Assembly (NCBI RefSeq): GCF_040412425.1
Contig: NC_089781.1
Coordinates: 49,875,227 to 49,939,226, forward strand
Origin: Macrobrachium rosenbergii
Taxonomy: Eukaryota; Arthropoda; Malacostraca; Decapoda; Palaemonidae
Length of the DNA: 64,000 bases
Direction of reading: 5' to 3'
Of this stretch, positions 36,962 through 48,341 are shown one piece after another. Position numbers and translations under genes: made by a program. The notes beneath the pieces are model-generated. The model did no database searches. It saw only the letters and a list, made by a program, of their open reading frames with translations, and was not told where the DNA came from. Numbering within the stretch: position 1 is the first letter of the stretch; every line of letters begins with the position of its first letter.

Positions 36962-38264
36962 TTAACCCTCTGGTGATCCGATGACACGAGAGGGTTCCGA
37001 TGACGCGAAACCGCGTCAATAAATTTTTTGCCGTAAGTGCTCGAATGATGCAATTTCCGCGTCATCCGTAGGTTATTTTGGGGGGGAAATTCACCCAAAA
37101 AAATGCCAGTCATCTGAAGAACACGAGGACTGCGCCATTGTGTGGGCAGATCTTGGATCTACAAGAAAACGTAAACACGAAACTGATAGGTATCGGGCAT
37201 GCGCCGCAGTCCTCCCCCAACTCAAGCAGTTCACCTCCTGTTTTGACCGAGTTCAGCACGTCTTTTTAGCACTCATGTTTTTTGCTTTGTAGTCATTTAT
37301 CTGCAGTTGTGAAGTGCTTTCGCTTATGTTATTGTTATAAAAGAGTTTGCAAGTGATTTTTGAATATTTTGAATAAAATTTCAAGTGTTTTTCGATAAGA
37401 TAAATAGTGAAGAATTACCGAGTAATTATGAAAAATGTCAGCATATATATATACACATGCGTTGAACGCCGTAGTTCAGCCGGAATTTATGCATGTGTAG
37501 ATAATTTTTTGTATGCCTGTTTGTGCATGTATTACAGTATATATCATTCGAATGGCCATTCTTTGTACTTTATCGTGCTGAACAGCAAAATGTAAAAATA
37601 TCAACATTTCTATATAATAATCGTTGCCGTATATTTTATTAGATAAAAAAATTGTCCATAATCTAACGACAATTGCTCAATTTTATTCTAATAATACATA
37701 TATCTTTCTTTTGTGTGTTTTATAGGAAATTTATTCAGCTTTCTAATGCCACCTTTACTTCTTTTCTATCCTTATTCCTTACTTACGTACGATATGAAAC
37801 GTCAACATAAGTAGGCTGCAAAATCTGAAAATTGCACTCCGTAAAAAATTAGCATTTTTTAATTGGTAACAGCTAATTAGCAAACACATTTATAGCAAAA
37901 TGACTGCTTCCACATGAAAGTTCAAACATTTCCACACAATTTACCTATAAAATAAACTCCCCAAACCTAATTATTATATTTTTTATGATTTCAAAAATAA
38001 TATCTACGATTTTCCTTAGAAATTTCTCGTTCATCATGTCTTTTTTATTATTTCTAAGACTTGAAAAGATTTTCTGATTGCTTTATATAAAAATTTAATC
38101 ATCTGCCAACATCATAAAACAAACCAGAAGCATATATCAGTTATAGTTTGGACTTATCGATTTTTACAAAGAAACTTTTCCGCGTGAGCCCCACTTTTCC
38201 CACTATGGCATAAGTCATGTACCGGGTAGCTCTATAGGAACCCCAGTGAGCGCGAGAGAGTTAA
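36962..38264. mobile_element. TTAA-flanked non-autonomous element (piggyBac-like), 1.3 kb
   Basis: TTAA duplications at 36962-36965 and 38261-38264 bound a body starting CCCTCTGGTGATCCG and ending GAGCGCGAGAGAG. The opposite arm of the enclosing palindrome (about 40665-40690) has the uninterrupted site, ACTCTC-TTAA-GTAAGGACAAC on the complementary strand, so this is a clean insertion. There is no transposase; its ends are only loosely alike, and differ from the 4-copy piggyBac family here. Confidence 0.75.
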
Positions 38265-38599
38265 GTAAGAACAACACTGTTCTCTCTCTCTCTCATTCAT
38301 AGTTAGCACAACCTACGTACTACTGTTTCTCTGTATGTCTTTAACTGTACAGTAGATAATTTTAAACTGATCTAATTTTACCTGTACCGTTTCCAAACTA
38401 TAATTGCTCTGTTCTAAAACATAGAGAGACAAGAGCATTTTAGAACAAGGAGAAAGAGACAGAATAAAGAAGTTTTTAAAAACAAGGTTGCGAAGACTTC
38501 TAAAAATAGATCGGTGGAATGGGGGGAGAGAGAAATAGTATACTAATCTTCACACTCTCCTATGTTCTTACGTTAACCATTTATTTCTTTTTTTAAGGG

Positions 38600-39246
38600 T
38601 AATGTATTAAGCTAGCTTTTAAATGAAGCTACAGTAACTTTAATTTCACTTAAAATTAAGTTTAATACTGAATTTCCATCTTTTGATATCTAATGTAAGA
38701 ATAACTTCTCTCTCTCTCTCTCTCTCTCATGTTAATCTCTGTGTCTCCATAATAATTCATAAATAATTCAACCTGATATTTATAGTAAGGAAGTAACGAC
38801 AATATCTCCCTCTCTCTCTCTCATGTGTTATTCTCTCAGTCTCCGTAATAACTGATAAATACCGTAACCTCACTCTTAAGTAAGGACAACCCTTATCTCT
38901 CTCTCATTCATAGTTAGCGCTCACACATTTTTACAAATTGTTACTTCTCCTTACGTCTTTACCTGTACAGTAGATAGTTTAAATTAAGCTAACTTTTAAA
39001 AGAAATTACAGTAACTTTAATTTCATTTGAAAGTTAGTTTAATACTGAAATTCCATCTTGTGATATCTAAAGTGAGAATAACTTCTCTCTCTCTCATCTT
39101 GTTCTCTCTGTCTCCATAATAATTCATAAACAATTTAACTTGATATTTCAAGTAACGACAATCTCTCTCTCTCTCTATCTCGTGTTATTCCCTCAGTCTC
39201 TGTAATAATTGATAAATAATTTCACTCTCTTAAGTAAGGACAACCC

Positions 39247-39289
<43 letters not shown>

Positions 39290-39300
39290 TTAGCGCTCAC
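38600..39300. repeat. Two-unit tandem duplication (~370 bp)
   Basis: Near copies start about 38620 and 38990 (AGCTAACTTTTAAA-type start, GATATCTAA, TC run, CTGTCTCCATAATAATTCAT, CTTAAGTAAGGACAACCCTT). It lies inside the left arm of the composite fold-back; the right arm has a single equivalent. Confidence 0.7.
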
Positions 39301-40103
39301 ACATTTTTACAACCTATTATTTCTCTGTACTTCTTTACCTGTACAGTATAGTTTAAATTGATCTAATTTTACCTGTACCATCTACGAAGTGTAAATGTGC
39401 ACTAGTGTGGCAAATACGTTCTAAAACACAGAGACATAATAACTAAGAGTTGTATTAGTCAAAATAAAAAAAACAATGTTCATGAAAAAAGCATTTCAGA
39501 ACAATGAGAAAGTGGCGTAGAATAAAGAAGTTACAGTCATACTTCAAACTTACATGAGGTTAGGTTCCAGAACCCCTCGCGCAGGGTGAATTTTCGCGTA
39601 AGTTTGGCATGGTCTAAAAAATTGCTAATAAATGCTTATTTCTAAAGTTTAAACACTAAATATGACCCTAATCATGCTCCCAAATTATTAAGTTAACTTT
39701 TAAATGGAATTAAAGTTACTGTAATTTCATTTAAAAGTTAAGCAATACATTGCCCTTAAAAAGAGAAATAAATGGTTTACATAAAAATTGAGAGTTGTAA
39801 GATATTTCTCTCTCCCCCTTCCAACCGATCTATTTTTAGAATCATCTCAACCTCTTTTTAGCAACTTTTTATTCTGTGTCTCTTTCTCTTTGTTCTGAAA
39901 TGCTTTTTCATGAACAAACAATGTTTTATATTTTGACTAATACAACTCTTAGTTATTATGTCTCTTATGTTTTAGAACGTATTTGCAACACTAGTGCATT
40001 TAAACTTCTGAGACGATACAGGTCAAATTAGATCAATTTAAACTATCTACTGTACAGGTAAAGATGTACAGAGAATTAATAAGTTGTAAAAATGTGTACA
40101 AAA

Positions 40104-40106
<3 letters not shown>

Positions 40107-40163
<57 letters not shown>

Positions 40164-40255
40164 CAGAGATAAAACATTATCCTTACTAAAGAATCGCCTG
40201 GTTCAAGGATTGTCCTTACTTAAGAGAGTGAAATTATTTATCAGTTATTAGAGAG

Positions 40256-40341
<86 letters not shown>
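40107..40341. repeat. (GA)n microsatellites
   Basis: Runs at 40107-40161 and 40257-40341, separated by 95 bases that contain CCTTACTTAAGAGAGTGAAA. They are the mirror partners of the TC runs in the left arm (for example 39250-39284). Confidence 0.95.
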
Positions 40342-40343
<2 letters not shown>

Positions 40344-40995
40344 AGCTTAGTACATTACCCTTAAAAAAAGAAATAAATGATTGACTTAAGAATATAGTGT
40401 GTGACACTCTTCCCCATTCCACCAATCTATTTTTAGAAGTCTTCTCAACCCCGTTTTTACAAACTTTTTTTATTCTGTCACTTTCTCTTTGTTCTGAAAT
40501 TCTCTATGTCTCTACGTATTAGAACTGCTCATTTACAGTTTGTAAACAGTACAGGTAAAATTAGATCAATTCAAAATTATCTACTGTACCGTTAAAGACA
40601 TACAGAGAAACAGTGCTGTAATACGTTTTCTTGGCTAACTTGAACAAGAGAGAGAGATAACAGTTGTCCTTACTTAAGAGAGTGAAATTTTTATGAATTA
40701 TTACGGACACACACACACACACACAGAGAGAATTACAAGAAAAATTTGACCACTGATTAGCAACACTCTCATTCTTGTCATATTAAATGACATGTCTGAC
40801 AGCTTTTGCCTTCCACCTTCTTACAAAAGATGAGGGAAGAATTTGTTTGTTCAAGATAATACAAATTTTGTATTACAGTTTTATTTTTATTATTATTATT
40901 ATTATTATATTTGAAAATTAGTACATATTATTACTTAAAAAGTTTATCATACAAATAACATACCTGTTTACATGTACCATAAAAATTCATCTCAC

Positions 40996-40999
<4 letters not shown>

Positions 41000-41068
<69 letters not shown>
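41000..41068. repeat. (GA)n microsatellite
   Basis: Pure GA run of about 69 bp near the right outer arm of the composite fold-back. The left-arm equivalent at 36594-36610 is only about 17 bp of TC. Confidence 0.96.
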
Positions 41069-41071
<3 letters not shown>

Positions 41072-41621
41072 ATTACTTAATAATATTTAATGTTATTTAA
41101 TTTACACATAAAAGCTTGAAAACTTATAAATTACATAAAAAAATTAAACAAACACTTTTGCTGGGTTTCTCAGTGTACGGAAATGTTCACGTGTCTGTGA
41201 AAAACTCGAATGTGACCACTAGTTAGGTTCCAATAAAAAATTCGTGTGTCTGTGAATTCGTGCAACTCGAATCGCGCAAGTTTGAGGTATTACTGTATTA
41301 AAAAGAGGTTGAGAAGACTTCTAAAAATAGATCGGTCAGAAGGGGAGAGGGACAGAAATTCTCTTCCAACTCTATTTTTATGTCAACCATTTCTTTCTTT
41401 TTTTAAAGGAAATGTATTTAAGGGAAATGTATTAAGATAATTTTTAAATGAAATTACAGTAACTTTAATTTTATTAAAAGTTAACTTAATAATTTGGGAG
41501 CATGATTAGGGTCATATTTAGTTTTTAAACTTTAGAAATAAGCATTCATTAGCATTTTTACAGACAGTGCCAAACTTACGCGAAAATTCACCTAACCTCA
41601 TGTAAGTTCGGGGTGTGACTG

Positions 41622-42264
41622 TACCCCTTTGTCTTTGGGGACTGGCTTTTGTTGGACGTTAATCAGGGATTTGGCTAAGGTATTTGGGTAGGTAAAAGCA
41701 AAAGGGTTAGAATTTCCAAGAGTCTGTGTCAACGTCTTAATATAGTCCAGGAGTGGGACTTTAATTTTATTGTTGGGCATCTCTCCAGTCTTGTTTTGTG
41801 GGGTACGATACAATATTGTCTTAGCTTTATGGATTGCTTTCTGAATTATATAGTCAGGGTATTTCAGAGATGACAGCTGCCTAGGGATTAGTTAAAATTC
41901 CTTTTCAAGGAAATCTGGGGAGCAAATCCATAAGGCTCTTAAAAATAAATTGCTGACTATGCCAATCTTGATTGATCTGTCATGATAACTAAAATAGTGT
42001 ATGTATGTAAGTGAAAAAGTTGGTTTTCTGTACAAGGTAAATTTGTATTCTGTCATGTCTCTAATTATTAAAACATCAAGAAAAGGAATTTTGTTGTCTT
42101 TTTCCCACTCAACTTTGAATTTGATGCTGGGCACTAGTGCATTTAGTTTTGAGAGAAGTTCGTTAAAATTGTCCCACCTTTCATCCAACAATGTTATGAT
42201 ATTATCTACATATTGCATCCACAGCATGTCTTTAGGTTTTATTGCATTTTTTAATAGCGTAGTC
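41622..42264 (-). pseudogene. Penelope-like element, reverse transcriptase 3' part
   Basis: Minus strand: KPKDMLWMQYVDNIITLLDE (about 42245-42185) contains the RT active-site box, YVDN in place of the usual YVDD. Next come IPFLDVLIIRD (about 42090) and YRKPTFSLTYIHYFSYH (about 42030-41980), the signature order of Penelope-like RTs, then the linker PVPKDKGV ending at 41624. The loss of the second Asp predicts an inactive enzyme. The chain continues at 36390 (YEIP...). Upstream RT motifs are absent because a repeat segment starts at 42265. Confidence 0.8.
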
Positions 42265-42398
42265 GCTGTTTCGTCCTCAAGGAGTTACCTTCCATGGTCT
42301 ACCAGAGCTCCATGGTGACCAAACTAATATCAAAGAATTCTCTTCTAGTTGGTCTTTTGGCCAGGTATTGTGTTGTAATGATTAACATTATAACACAT
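42265..42398 (-). repeat. Recurrent repeat segment, distal piece
   Basis: The complement matches 60905-61036 on the plus strand (shared GAGAATTCTTTGATATTAGT, CCATGGAGCTCTGGTAGACC and CTTGAGGACGAAACAG). Together with 45761-45965 it is one repeat copy broken by the LINE at 42399-45760. It borders the Penelope RT at 42264. Confidence 0.8.
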
Positions 42399-42661
42399 TA
42401 TTATTATTATTGAAATAGTTTAACCAGACCACTGAGCTGACCATCAGCTCTCATAGGGCTAGCCCGAAGGATTAGGATGGAATGACAAGTCTAGGCTAGA
42501 AGCCTAGCACTGGGACCTAATAAGTCACTTGTCAATGATGATGAATGAAAATGAAATTAAAAGCTGTAAAAGGTATACGCTTTCATACTGGAACACACTC
42601 ACACAATAAATACATTTAAACTCATGCTTCCATACATACTCACTAAAAGGTATATAAAAAT

Positions 42662-42967
42662 TCAAAATAAATTAGGTAAAATCATAAACGTCGATTTACT
42701 TGTTTTAAAATTCATTATTGATTTTTTTTTTTTTTTTTTTTTTCCAATTAATTTGCAGCTTCTCATAAACATTAAAATGGGTGCTATTGAGAACGTTGAA
42801 GATTCTGACAAAATTTCTTCTATCGGTCTATTTCCAAAATTTGATAATCGCTGCAGGTTATATTTTGGACATTCACAAAGTATATGCTTAACTGTTATCA
42901 GCACATTGCAATCTGGGCATTTGGGAAGAAGGCCACATGGACTGTTCATTAAGTGTCCATGTGTCAA
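42662..42967 (-). pseudogene. LINE copy 3 ORF2 C-terminal Cys/His segment
   Basis: CPDCNVLITVKHILCECP (about 42920-42865) gives C-x2-C-x8-H-x3-C, the gag-like zinc segment found at the C-terminus of many LINE ORF2 proteins. A 22-base T tract on the plus strand (42722-42743) encodes the poly-Lys that ends it. Confidence 0.75.
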
Positions 42968-43059
42968 ACGAGTATGGCCTATTCAAGACGTGTCAGAATT
43001 ACTTGTGCTTGTCTTTCTCTCTGATATGATGAACTCCATTTTCCAACACTGGATTTTAT

Positions 43060-43520
43060 CTGTTTTAATTTATTATTTTCAGGTTCTTCGTTCCATATAT
43101 TTTGCCATTTTTTACAAGGACTGTTTTTATATATCTTGTATAGTCACTGATAGGGATGTCTACATTTGTTCTTGTCATGTGGACCGCTTCTTTAGTTGCT
43201 TTATCAGCCTCTTCATTTCCCTTAATCCCAACATGGGCAGGGATCCAACATATTTCAATATTTTTTCCCTTATTATACAATTTATGGAGAAAAACTTTAT
43301 ATGTTGTACAATATTATTTTTTTATTATAGCTTTGAATAGCTTCTATAGCATTTCTGGAGTCGCTATAAATTACAAAATTATTATATGAGACTTCTCTTA
43401 TTATTTTTATGGCTGATACTATTGCACATAACTCAGCTGTAAATACAGAAGCTTTGTCTGGGAGAGAGAACCGATACGTTTTGTTTTGGGATACCGCGGC
43501 ATATCCCACTCCGTGAATGA
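43060..43520 (-). pseudogene. LINE copy 3 ribonuclease H
   Basis: VFTAELCAIVSAIKII (about 43460-43410) and VIYSDSRNAIEAIQ (about 43385-43335) carry the E and D of the RNase H active site. A frame change near 43290 separates them from WIPAHVGIKGNEEADKATKE (about 43250-43190), which holds the H and final D. The domain lies between RT and the C-terminal zinc segment, the arrangement of the I-type LINEs, and degrades the RNA strand of the hybrid. Confidence 0.85.
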
Positions 43521-43579
43521 CTTAGATCCGTCAGTATATATTATGTAATGTGGACCTTTTCGGATTATATGCTCTGCTG

Positions 43580-45740
43580 CATGTTGTCTATGGTATTCTG
43601 GAGTATATGAATGATTTTTTTGATAAATATTTCAAGTGTGTACAAATTCTCATTTTATTCATTGTCCAAGGAGGAGGCGATTTTATTATTACAGGTAATT
43701 GTATATGTATATTTATCGACTCAAACAATCTTGTAGCTCTAATTGGGAAAGAAGGTGGATGATTGTTTATAAACACATCTCTTAATCCAAATAATTTTTT
43801 GGTTAGAGAATCATTTGTCTGAATTCTCAGAGCACTCTTCATTGTTACTAGCTCTCTATGGAGAGACAGAGGTAGTTCACCACATTCAACTTGTAAAGAT
43901 GATGTTGGTGATGATCGAAAAGCTCCTGAACATATTCTAAGGCCCTCATTATGAACTGGGTCTACCGTTTTCAGCGTTGCGTCTGATGCCGAGCCATATA
44001 TTTCACTTCCATAATCAACGATAGACAGCACTGTTGCTTTATACAATACAGTAAGGGTATGTCTATCGGCTCCCAAGTAGTGTTTGATAGTTTTTAATTA
44101 GGTTTAATGCTCTTTTTACATTTTGATTTCATGTATGTTATGTGGGCTTTCCAGTTCATGTGAGTATCAAATACTAATCCTAAAAATTTTGCTGTTTGGC
44201 CAATTGGTATACTATGGTTTCTGATTTTCAAGTCTATTTCTTCTCCTTTTTCCACTTTTTATTTTTATAAAACATGACTGCTTGGGTTTTATCTATGGAA
44301 AATTTAAAGCCTACAGATAAAGCCCATTCATCTATTTTTATTATGCTTTTATTAATGATTAACAACTGCATGTTTTATTCGAGATGCTGAATAATATATG
44401 GCAAAATCATCCATATACAGGTTACTTTTAATACCAATAGGTAGATTATTACTGATATCATTGATTGCTAAAGTAAACAGCGTGCCACTAAGGACGCTTC
44501 CCTGTGGAATACCATTTTCAAGAGGAAATGTTCTAGACAGAACATTATCAATTCTCACCTGAAAACTGCGATTTGTCAAGAAGTTTTGGATAAACATAGG
44601 TAAATGTCCACGGATGTTATTTTTCATGTAACGTTTTTAATATTGCATACCTCCATGTGGTATCATATGCCTTTTCAATGTCAAAAACACGGCTATAGTA
44701 ATTTGTTTTCGTTCAAATCCTCTTCGTATGTGATCTTCTAAGTTAGATAGAGAATCCAGTGTCGATCTGTTACATTGTGATCCAAATTGAGTGGGAGTCA
44801 AAATTTTGTTTTCTCGAATGTGCCATGTTAGTCAAGCATTTACCATTTTTCTAGTAATTTGCATAGACAACTAGTTAAAGAAATTGGTCTGTAATTGTTT
44901 ACATTACTGGGATCTTTTCCTGGTTTTGGGGATAGGAATAATTATAGCTTTACGCCATTCATTAGGAAATAAATTTCAAGCCATAAGTGGTTATAAAACT
45001 CTAATAAGTATGCAGAATTGCCAAAGGTGCTAAATGGCAGATCATTTCAAAACAAATATTGTCACCTCCAGGGGCAGATTTATTGCTGTTCAACAATGCA
45101 AATTCTAATTCATCCATATTAAACTTTTTATTATAATAAATATCTTCTATGGTTTCAAAATTTATTGTTATTAACTCTCTATTATTTTTCCTAGTTCGGA
45201 AATGCTCATCTAAATTTTTGTCGCTACTTACTTTTGCTAAATTTTCACCTATTACATTACTTATTTCTTTAGGATCAAGCATTCTTTTCCCATCTTTTAT
45301 TATGGCATGTCTAGGTGGTTTAACATGGGTACCATTTATTTTCCTGAATTTTTCCCATATTTTTTGTATGGGAGTATTATTAGAGAGATCTGATACATAT
45401 TTTCTCCATGAAACGATTCTTCCTTGAATTACTTCTCTTTTAAATTTTGCAGATACTTTGTTATATAGAGGTTTTAATGTATTAATTTCTAATAATAATA
45501 TAGTCAGTTTTTGTAAGTTTTCTTCTAATATCGGTAATGATTTATTTATTTTACTGAATTTTCTATTCAAATTATCTAATCATCTTCCAATTTGGTGTTT
45601 TACTTTTATTAATTCTGTTAGTTTTTCAGACCACCATGGGACTTTGTGTTTTGTTGGATGAGATTTGGATTTTGGTATTGCTTTATCAGCTGCATTTGTA
45701 ATGAAATCAACAAGAAATTTATTAGTTTTATTGTGGTCTT
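43580..45740 (-). pseudogene. LINE copy 3 reverse transcriptase
   Basis: Minus strand: pre-RT segment VPWWSEKLTELIKVKHQ (about 45640-45590), fingers with FALLNSNKSAPGGDNI (about 45110-45060), then the palm with NGIPQGSVLSGTLFTLAIND (about 44520-44460) and the catalytic YMDDFAIYYS (about 44425-44395). The thumb follows with LTVLYKATVLSIVDYGSEIY (about 44050-43990). The YMDD box is intact, but stops and frame changes occur at about 45575, 45000 and 44350-44080. The RT copies element RNA at the nicked target. Confidence 0.87.
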
Positions 45741-45760
45741 TTGAATATTCAAATGGTGGG

Positions 45761-45965
45761 ACATTATAACACATGATGAAGTATATAATGGACTCAAAGA
45801 TAAGAGGGCACTTTTCCTTATCTTCAGCGAAGCTGAACCCAGTTTTTCCGTCAAATAACCTGCAAGAAAGAGAAGTGACTATTGCGCATGCGCCTCCACC
45901 CTCTTGTTTACAACCGGGCCGTTAGAAGACTAAGGAGCCATTACTTCTGTTTGGTCCAAAGCGCT
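45761..45965 (-). repeat. Recurrent repeat segment, proximal piece
   Basis: The complement matches about 60705-60903 (GTAATGGCTCCTTRGTCTT, CGGCCCGGTTGTAAACAAGA, CAGCTTCGCTGAAGATAAGG). It contains CTCTTTCTTGCAG, a splice-acceptor-like string, in both copies. Similarity stops at about 45965, so the outer TIR of the 60-kb copy is not present here. Confidence 0.75.
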
Positions 45966-47659
45966 CCGAAAAAATTCGACTTTTTTTCTCCGTTTTAGTA
46001 TCGAGGATTATGGAGACATCAAAAATAGCAAGATAAGTGCTCAATATTAACAAACAGTTGAAAGTTTTAGTTTTAAACTTCTAGAATTTATATAATTTGT
46101 TTGTTAAAGCTGCAACCCGGCTCGTTGATCGCTAGCCTACCTAGTTTCGTAAGCGTTGATTGTTACAAAGTTTTGTAAAACGAAAATTGTTTTAAGTTCT
46201 AACTAAATCTTTTACCTAAAAGAAATGTTCCACAACTTACTATTAATATGGAAAATCCTTTCATATTATACGATGTCTACAATAATATACGCAGTAAGTG
46301 AGAATATTTCAGATTAGATTAATAGTGGATGTTGTCTGTAGCCTTTGTACATCCTTGAATTACGTATCCTAAGTGGCCTAGCTTAGACTGAGGACCCTAG
46401 GATCAGAAAATAACAATATCTGGGCAACGTAAATTGATAGCCTAACAATGAGGCTATATATTAGTATAAATTTTTTCCCTTTTATATAAGCCTGTGCACT
46501 TTAGCATGAGCTAAATAATCGACGATCCCTGCTAGCTTATATCAAGTTAAGTGGTAACTTTTCATGAAACATCCCATTTCTGGACTAAATTCTTAGCCTA
46601 GACCATGTAATTAGGACTAGATGAAATCGTAATCTGTGCTAGATGAGATGGTAACCTAGCCTTAAGGCTACATACTAAGGTAGGCTAATTGTGTTTTATG
46701 TAAGCCATACACTTAAGTGTGAATAAAATAATCCAGATTAGGCAGTAGCCTAGATTAGAGTTACAACCTGGTTACAAGGTTTCACTAATAAGGTTACACA
46801 ATAGTGAGTACTGTTTTATATAATAAACCAAATAGCCTAGGATTGGATATAAACAACAAATTGGGTTAGAAAAATAGTTTAATAATTAGTGTTATAACAA
46901 TCTGAATTAGGCAATACCCTATACTAGGTTAAGAAAGAACAAATAAGCCTAGGGTTATACATAAACAGTATCCTAGCCTAAATAAAGTAACCTAGTTTGT
47001 TATGACTTGGTAACATATCTGTAAGGTTACATGCTAGTAGGGTCTTGTGTAGCCTATATCCTTAAAGTAGATATAAATCCAGAACAGGCAGTAGCCGAAC
47101 CAGATGAAGTAGGAACCCCCTTATAAGGAATATCCCACTATTAGCCTAAAATACCGATGGCTGAATATCAGATGAAAAGGTAGTCTCGGCCACATAAAAC
47201 AGGAAAACAGATAAGAGAATTATTTTCTGTAAAGTTTATATCTATTAAGTTGTAAATAAGCCTAGAATAGGTTAAGCAAGAACCTTCTGAGAAATCCTCT
47301 ATTCTTAGCTTAACGTAGATTAAACTAGAATCAATCCCAAGCTATACGAAACAGTAGTTTGGGTTAGTCAAACAAATTAGTTCATAGCAGTTAGTCTGAG
47401 TGGCATGACAATTGGAATTAAAATTTTCACTTGGTCATTGCAATGCAATGGACTTGCAGTGTATAAGTAATACAGCCATGTACAGGTACCAAAACTAACC
47501 TAAACCCTAGAAGGTTTAACATAGATATTTGATTAGGCTAAATGTATTAAAACTGCACAATTGTAATCAAATTAACCTGTAATATGAAAACTATATGAGG
47601 AACCACAGAAGTGTCCCTCACTTAAAAACAATTAATACTAACTAGCTTCTGAAAACATC
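45966..47659. other. Non-coding region rich in TAGCCTA words
   Basis: About 1.7 kb with no open frame of note. TAGCCTA/TAGGCTA-like words recur every few dozen bases (for example 46391, 46613, 46838, 47055), which looks like degenerate low-complexity DNA rather than a tandem array. It directly precedes the DIRS copy 4 gag start and could be that element's 5' region or old host DNA. Confidence 0.4.
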
Positions 47660-47931
47660 ATGTACACACCAAAGTGTAAAAGTACTACATCCTGTAACCA
47701 AAAAGTGAGTGTAGATACAAATGCCAACCAAACAAGGTCTGATTTTAGAATTCCGACAAGAAACAACAATGGGTCAGTTTGGAATATAAAACTTCAGATC
47801 AAAACATAATAGGGGCTCCAATACTCACCCCTGATGATACTGATAATCCTTGGTGAGACACCTCAGTGTGCACTTTCTCTCCCAATGGCAAGTAGGTAAT
47901 TAATGAGAGAAAAACTATGATCGAAGTTGTA
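47660..47931 (+). pseudogene. DIRS copy 4 gag, N-terminal piece (left of DIRS copy 3)
   Basis: An ATG at 47660 opens MYTPKCKSTTSCNQKVSVDT and continues in frame for 50 codons. After a frame change the segment ILTPDDTDNPW (about 47825-47860) and NERKTMIEVV (about 47905-47930) follow. DDTDNPW followed by an IE-x-VEF-type strand is the order of a DIRS Gag, and VEFTNGSIP appears in the right frame at 54438. The join suggests that DIRS copy 3 landed inside this gag. Confidence 0.5.
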
Positions 47932-47937
47932 AAATGA

Positions 47938-48252
47938 TATTTTCATAATAAAATAAATTTTTGAACATACTTACCTGGTAGTTATATATATAGCTTAAGT
48001 CCCTGACCTCACGGCAGAATTTCAAAAACTCATGGCAATCGCCGATCGGTAGTCAGGTGAACCACCTGTGCCCTCTACCCAGGTACCTGGAACCATTCCA
48101 ACTATTCCTCAGATCTTCCATGCCCCTAGTCTCTAGAGGGAGGAGGGTGGGAATTTAATTATATATAACTACCAGGTAAGTATGTTCAAAAATTTATTTT
48201 ATTATGAAAATATTTTTTAAACATCTAACTTACCTGGTAGTTATATATATAG
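47938..48252. repeat. DIRS copy 3 left ITR and internal complementary region
   Basis: The left ITR (47938-48115) begins ATTTTCATAATAAAATAAAT. The junction 48165-48252 consists of the complement of that left end (AAATTTATTTTATTATGAAA) followed directly by the complement of the right end of the element (AACATCTAACTTACCTGGTA, about 48217). This is the two-ended bridge predicted for the circular DNA intermediate of DIRS elements. Confidence 0.8.
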
Positions 48253-48341
48253 CTGATTGACACCTTTGGTGGAGGGTCAGAGACAGCCAACATCGTTGGA
48301 ATTTGCTTAAGGGTTAATAAACCAACTTAAGGTCCTTACCT

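Larger units (their letters stand above)
36393..41621. mobile_element. Composite pogo/mariner-type fold-back, 5.2 kb
   Basis: It inserts at a TA (36391-36392; TA again at 41622-41623) in the Penelope frame. The outer ends are CAGTAATACCCTGAACTTGC (36393) and the complement of GGGGTGTGACTG (41621). A large palindrome runs from 36393 inward and from 41295 inward, with arms carrying the same landmarks in mirror order: TTCACAGACAC, AAGCTTTAATG, GA/TC runs, GACATGTC, and TAGATCGGT. A second terminus (CAGTCATACTTCAAACTTAC, 39534) pairs with the right end at 41621, so two related elements overlap. There is no transposase and long GA/TC microsatellites throughout. Confidence 0.75.
42399..45760 (-). 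mobile_element. LINE copy 3, RNase H-bearing, 5'-truncated, with target duplication
   Basis: Target duplication ACATTATAACACAT at 42385-42398 and 45761-45774. The paralogous unoccupied site at about 60903-60916 reads ATGTGCTATACTGT on the other strand. The 3' end is a (TAA)n tail on the minus strand (42399-42415). The sequence begins inside ORF2 after the endonuclease (PPFEYSKDHNKTNKFLVD). Its protein content fits the I-type superfamily and could be the missing half of the LINE seen at 1-2930, but the parts do not overlap, so this is not proven. Confidence 0.9.

Noticed and set aside
45850..46060. Host promoter or first exon with a short ATG frame (METSKIAR)
   Set aside because: The frame closes after eight codons and part of the region is a dispersed repeat shared with 60.7 kb.
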